7,853 nucleotides of DNA, taken from an uncultured Bacteroidales bacterium (GTDB lineage Bacteria; Bacteroidota; Bacteroidia; Bacteroidales; WCHB1-69). Numbering within the stretch: position 1 is the stretch's first letter; every line of letters begins with the position of its first letter. The translations under genes were made by a program, and so were the position numbers. The notes below the pieces were generated by a model. The model did no database searches. It was not told where the DNA came from and saw only the letters and a list, made by a program, of their open reading frames with translations. Location of the stretch: contig ONXT01000112.1 of assembly GCA_900321845.1 (NCBI GenBank), forward strand, positions 1 through 7,853. The letters are read 5' to 3'. Shown here in pieces: positions 7,601-7,853 of the stretch.

Positions 7601-7853
7601 GTAACGATACGTCTTATTCCCGTTTTTGGCGGTTGTGACATTCAAAAGCACCATTTCATTACCCTGCCGGAATCCAAATTTGTCGGCATATTTTTCAAAA
7701 AAATGGTCCGCTGGTATCTGATAATTCTCTTTGATCATCAGGATGCGGCCTTTGGCCTTGATGGTGGCAATTTCTTGCAATGCAGAGGAATTGTGGACGG
7801 CGGCAGCACCGTCATTCTGTGCGAAACCGCCGAAAATCATCATCAGCGGAAGA
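4643..7853 (-). CDS. Secreted M4 (thermolysin-family) metallopeptidase with T9SS C-terminal sorting domain (5' end outside window)
   Basis: Zinc endopeptidase precursor, at least 1066 aa counted from the codon at 7843-7841. The frame stays open to the right edge with Leu-Pro-Leu before that Met, and LPLMMIFGGFAQ reads as the hydrophobic core and cleavage end of a signal peptide, so the true start is a few codons beyond the window. Order of parts: FTP/PepSY-type propeptide (about 35-217); M4 catalytic domain (about 222-545) with substrate-binding NACW at 337-340, zinc motif HEITH at 364-368, Tyr379, third zinc ligand Glu388 in GALNEAFSD (20 residues after His368, as in thermolysin) and HYNSGVANYW at 454-463; two related beta-sandwich repeats (551-660 and 667-775); a jelly-roll-like region (about 780-976) ending VYLDNVRLL; and a type A T9SS domain (about 988-1066) with IYPNPTSEQ, DLFGREL and NGMYVLRL. 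Expected route: Sec to periplasm, then T9SS to the cell surface or medium. First visible gene of the minus-strand operon; its stop overlaps the next start. Substrate unknown. Confidence 0.95.
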   Translation of the reverse strand, partial: LPLMMIFGGFAQNDGAAAVHNSSALQEIATIKAKGRILMIKENYQIPADHFFEKYADKFGFRQGNEMVLLNVTTAKNGNKTYRYQQQYMGVPIEDAIMLLHEKNGVVTYINGVNMADFAKPYTPIFAADDAVALAILNAPADQYAWQVPTLENDLKETMQDKDATYYPTPKLMFFDPKHGTDVSSYRLVYEVEVFAIQPLGKQVFYIDALSGEILKQIKKNQNVSVEVQAKTRYHGIQTLTVDSIAPNNFILRELSRGEGNGIYTRSLHNTGSLMELDSTAALDVTDTDNFFDTDSVANEAHYGAERTYDYYLEKFGRNSIDNNGLRLMSYVHLGTNVENACWSDGAMWYGDGRNNRQFTILSVCGHEITHGLTENTANLNYENEPGALNEAFSDIFGTMIAYDATGNLIWTIGEELGTPIRDMSNPNLYDQPDTYQGTNWMYPDDPNAAMDQGGVHYNSGVANYWFYLLSVGGSGTNDIGNDFEVHGIGTEAAEQIAFYTLTENLVPTSDYAETRELSMIVAADLYGECSEEVYAVADAWYAVGLGLRYSDTAVYITNILSPATDCALTDEEPVTLALTYNSCDQPLTAGTDLVFNVTLDNNTTFTESVTLTEDVEPNETFEITLNHTVDVSAVGNHILDISVRPDFTDSVTSQITDYNFSNLIYQNTDVHILSITSPISSCHLTDATTITFTVTFDICDSIPAGTEIPIGFKINSSDTTFENFVLEQTITSQDTLTLSFNTGADFTTAARNTIYVIAANPDDQDASDNSISKVVIRPRALNEIDVITFDNDAYKQFSYSEVNEHASAALSTVSGYNGGKVWNMSGGSIIDYYSELEIPNPIFPWMANQKMDAKITFCADGNDMAQMAIQFDLKQTSGKNTYEMLLSSMGYGDMLGGFDLLGSSMMRVLVDGVQVSQNYIPSTPGNDPFATRAINLSDYLDGVHAITFESKCFSNDMNVMGMSFTLDHVYLDNVRLLESDAINENEPQHASFTIYPNPTSEQVSVQLNNCSSENVEYQLFDLFGRELSKGSIQNGLTTINLTPFANGMYVLRLTNGNEILGTSKIVKD
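5519..6193 (-). repeat. Two tandem beta-sandwich repeats inside the M4 peptidase (CARDB-like)
   Basis: Protein residues 551-660 and 667-775 are diverged copies of one domain. Shared landmarks are an opening I[TL].I.SP followed by C.LTD (C564 and C680), a second Cys exactly 17 residues later (C581 and C697), then TAGT or PAGT, a run of alternating hydrophobic/Thr strands, and a closing NxI or xNTI strand (NHILDISV and NTIYVIAA). This matches the pattern of CARDB-type adhesion or spacer domains common in Bacteroidota secreted enzymes; the family name is an inference from strand pattern. The DNA copies are too diverged to be seen as nucleotide repeats. Confidence 0.6.

Overview
The window looks like a chromosomal segment of a Bacteroidota bacterium, most likely an anaerobic Bacteroidales-type lineage that uses the type IX secretion system (T9SS). 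Three things point there: a secreted metallopeptidase ending in a T9SS-type sorting domain, a PlsC-like plus GNAT acyltransferase pair resembling the glycine-lipid genes (glsA/glsB) of Bacteroides, and starts without clear Shine-Dalgarno sequences, one of them preceded by an A-rich leader. The species cannot be named from this sequence. No mobile element, CRISPR array, tRNA or rRNA gene was seen.

Left part, + strand (1-2295): the C-terminal ~700 residues of valyl-tRNA synthetase (5' end outside the window), followed one base later by a 61-residue protein with two predicted membrane spans and no recognised family.

Right part, - strand (7853 down to 2300): four genes joined by stop/start overlaps, read as one operon. 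They are (i) a large M4 (thermolysin-family) metallopeptidase with propeptide, catalytic domain, accessory beta domains and a T9SS C-terminal domain, its start lying just outside the window; (ii) a PlsC-like acyltransferase; (iii) a GNAT/OlsB-like N-acyltransferase; and (iv) the ribosome-assembly GTPase EngB. The first two junctions are TAATG and the third is GTGA, which suggests translational coupling. The valS-side transcript and the operon converge with only 4 bp between their stop codons.

Working together: (ii) and (iii) together probably make an N-acyl, O-acyl amino-acid lipid, with the GNAT acylating the amine and the PlsC-like enzyme adding the second fatty acid. EngB and ValRS serve ribosome assembly and translation. 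The link between the exported peptidase and the lipid pair is seen only as gene context and is the most interesting open question here. The genes are packed almost without gaps (the largest is 4 bp), and both operon starts lie outside the window, so no promoter can be assessed.
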